In this document: positions 15,161 to 15,743 of the stretch, piece by piece
Layout: the number at the start of each line of letters is the position of its first letter
Numbering within the stretch: the stretch's first letter is position 1
Assembly (NCBI GenBank): GCA_013362295.1
Contig: JABFWJ010000374.1
Span: 1-15,743, forward strand
Length of the DNA stretch: 15,743 bases
Source: Thermoleophilia bacterium
GTDB lineage: Bacteria > Actinomycetota > Thermoleophilia > Gaiellales > Gaiellaceae
Reading direction: 5' to 3'
Translations under genes and position numbers: made by a program
Notes under the pieces: model-generated
Databases searched by the model: none
The model's input: the letters and a program-made list of their open reading frames with translations, nothing else
Told to the model about the DNA's origin: nothing

Positions 15161-15710
15161 CCGGCATCAGGTCGGGGTGCAGAACGCCCACGTAGGGCAG
15201 GTTTCGGTACCGCTCGGCGAAGTCCAGGCCGTAGCCGATCACGAACCTGTTCGGGATCTCGAAGCCGACATAGCGCACCGGAACGTCGATTTCGCGCCGT
15301 TCGGGCTTCGTCAGGAGGGCGCAGATCTCCAGGCTCGCCGGCTCGCGTGACTCCAGGTTCCGGAGCAGGTAGGAGAGGGTGAGACCCGAGTCGATGATGT
15401 CCTCGACGACCAGGACGTGCCGGCCCTCGATGTTGATGTCGAGGTCCTTGAGGATCCGGACGACCCCGGAGGAGTCGGTCGCCGCCCCGTAGCTCGAGAT
15501 CGCCATGAAGTCGATCTCGCAGGGGACGGTGAGCGAGCGCATCAGGTCGGCCATGAAGAAGACGGCGCCCTTGAGCACCCCCACGAGCAGGAGCTCGCGC
15601 CCGGCGTAGTCGGCGGAGAGCTCGCGGCCGAGCTCGCGGATGCGCTCCTGCAGGCGATCGGCCTCGATCAGGATCTCGCCGACGCCTGCTTCAACCTCCG
15701 TCTGTGACAC
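15150..15710 (-). CDS. hpt: Hypoxanthine phosphoribosyltransferase
   Basis: Purine salvage: converts hypoxanthine (and usually guanine) with PRPP to IMP or GMP. The 186-residue type I PRTase contains the N-terminal LLVGVLKGAVFFMADL (41-56), the flexible active-site loop around SSYG (72-75), the PRPP-binding signature VLVVEDIIDSGLTL (99-112), the purine-binding lysine in LLTKPERR (132-139, Lys135) and VGFEIPNRFVIGYGLDFAERYRNLPYVG (in the 148-175 stretch). Length and start (GTG at 15710) are normal for the family. The gene overlaps the end of an upstream reading frame by 20 bp. It precedes ftsH, the order usual in many Gram-positive bacteria. Confidence 0.96.
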   Translation of the reverse strand: MSQTEVEAGVGEILIEADRLQERIRELGRELSADYAGRELLLVGVLKGAVFFMADLMRSLTVPCEIDFMAISSYGAATDSSGVVRILKDLDINIEGRHVLVVEDIIDSGLTLSYLLRNLESREPASLEICALLTKPERREIDVPVRYVGFEIPNRFVIGYGLDFAERYRNLPYVGVLHPDLMPEGV

Positions 15711-15743
15711 GGGTCGCGGTCACCCCCTCGGCCTCGACGATCC
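15691..15743 (-). CDS. C-terminal fragment of an upstream gene (position of tilS)
   Basis: A minus-strand frame entering from the right edge ends at a TGA (15693-15691) inside hpt, giving a last stretch IVEAEGVTATRVTDGG. Its 20-bp overlap with hpt suggests coupling. In many bacteria the gene before hpt is tilS (tRNA-Ile lysidine synthase). Seventeen codons are too few to recognise it, and another frame is also open here. Confidence 0.35.
   Translation of the reverse strand, partial: IVEAEGVTATRVTDGG

Overview
The window is a GC-rich bacterial chromosome segment with a strong preference for G or C at third codon positions, frequent GTG/TTG starts and several apparently leaderless genes. The gene set (hpt, ftsH, folP-folB-folK, coaX, lysS) matches a cluster known from Actinobacteria, where the usual order is tilS-hpt-ftsH-folE-folP-folB-folK ... 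panC-panD-coaX-lysS. I infer a deep-branching actinobacterium, possibly Thermoleophilia. That assignment is an inference from gene content and style, with no marker search behind it.

Layout, left to right. 1-642 (minus): 5'-less, 3'-truncated reading frame for a Wzz-type two-helix membrane protein. 643-3152 (minus): an operon transcribed greA, GNAT acetyltransferase, lysS. 3241-4302 (plus): dusB, divergent from greA. 4347-5102 (minus): coaX. 5181-7151 (minus): folP, folB, folK and a small DUF2469-like gene, all joined by 4-bp stop/start overlaps. 7161-10642 (plus): two overlapping ABC exporter half-transporters forming a predicted asymmetric heterodimer, starting 9 bp from folP in the opposite direction. 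10564-12769 (minus): split transketolase (N and C subunits) followed by a DUF3891 gene whose 3' end overlaps the ABC pair by 79 bp. 12806-13084 (plus): a short ArsR-type repressor with a Cys-x-Cys metal-site motif, divergent from the transketolase operon across a 26-bp palindrome. 13146-15710 (minus): ftsH, preceded by hpt, with the last codons of a further gene (position of tilS) at the right edge. No gene-free stretch exceeds 100 bp.

How it fits together. The housekeeping backbone covers purine salvage (hpt), membrane proteolysis (ftsH), folate (folP/B/K), CoA (coaX), tRNA modification and charging (dusB, lysS) and transcript cleavage (greA). Between ftsH and folP, where folE would be expected, sits an accessory block: ABC heterodimer, split transketolase, DUF3891 and ArsR. 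The most interesting unit is ArsR plus transketolase. A predicted thiol/metalloid-sensing repressor faces a ThDP enzyme across interleaved, leaderless promoters that share one palindromic operator.

A second notable feature is a family of about 33-bp palindromic elements (three copies), each placed 6-16 bp after a stop codon in the orientation of that gene, with compensatory base changes that preserve a 15-bp hairpin.
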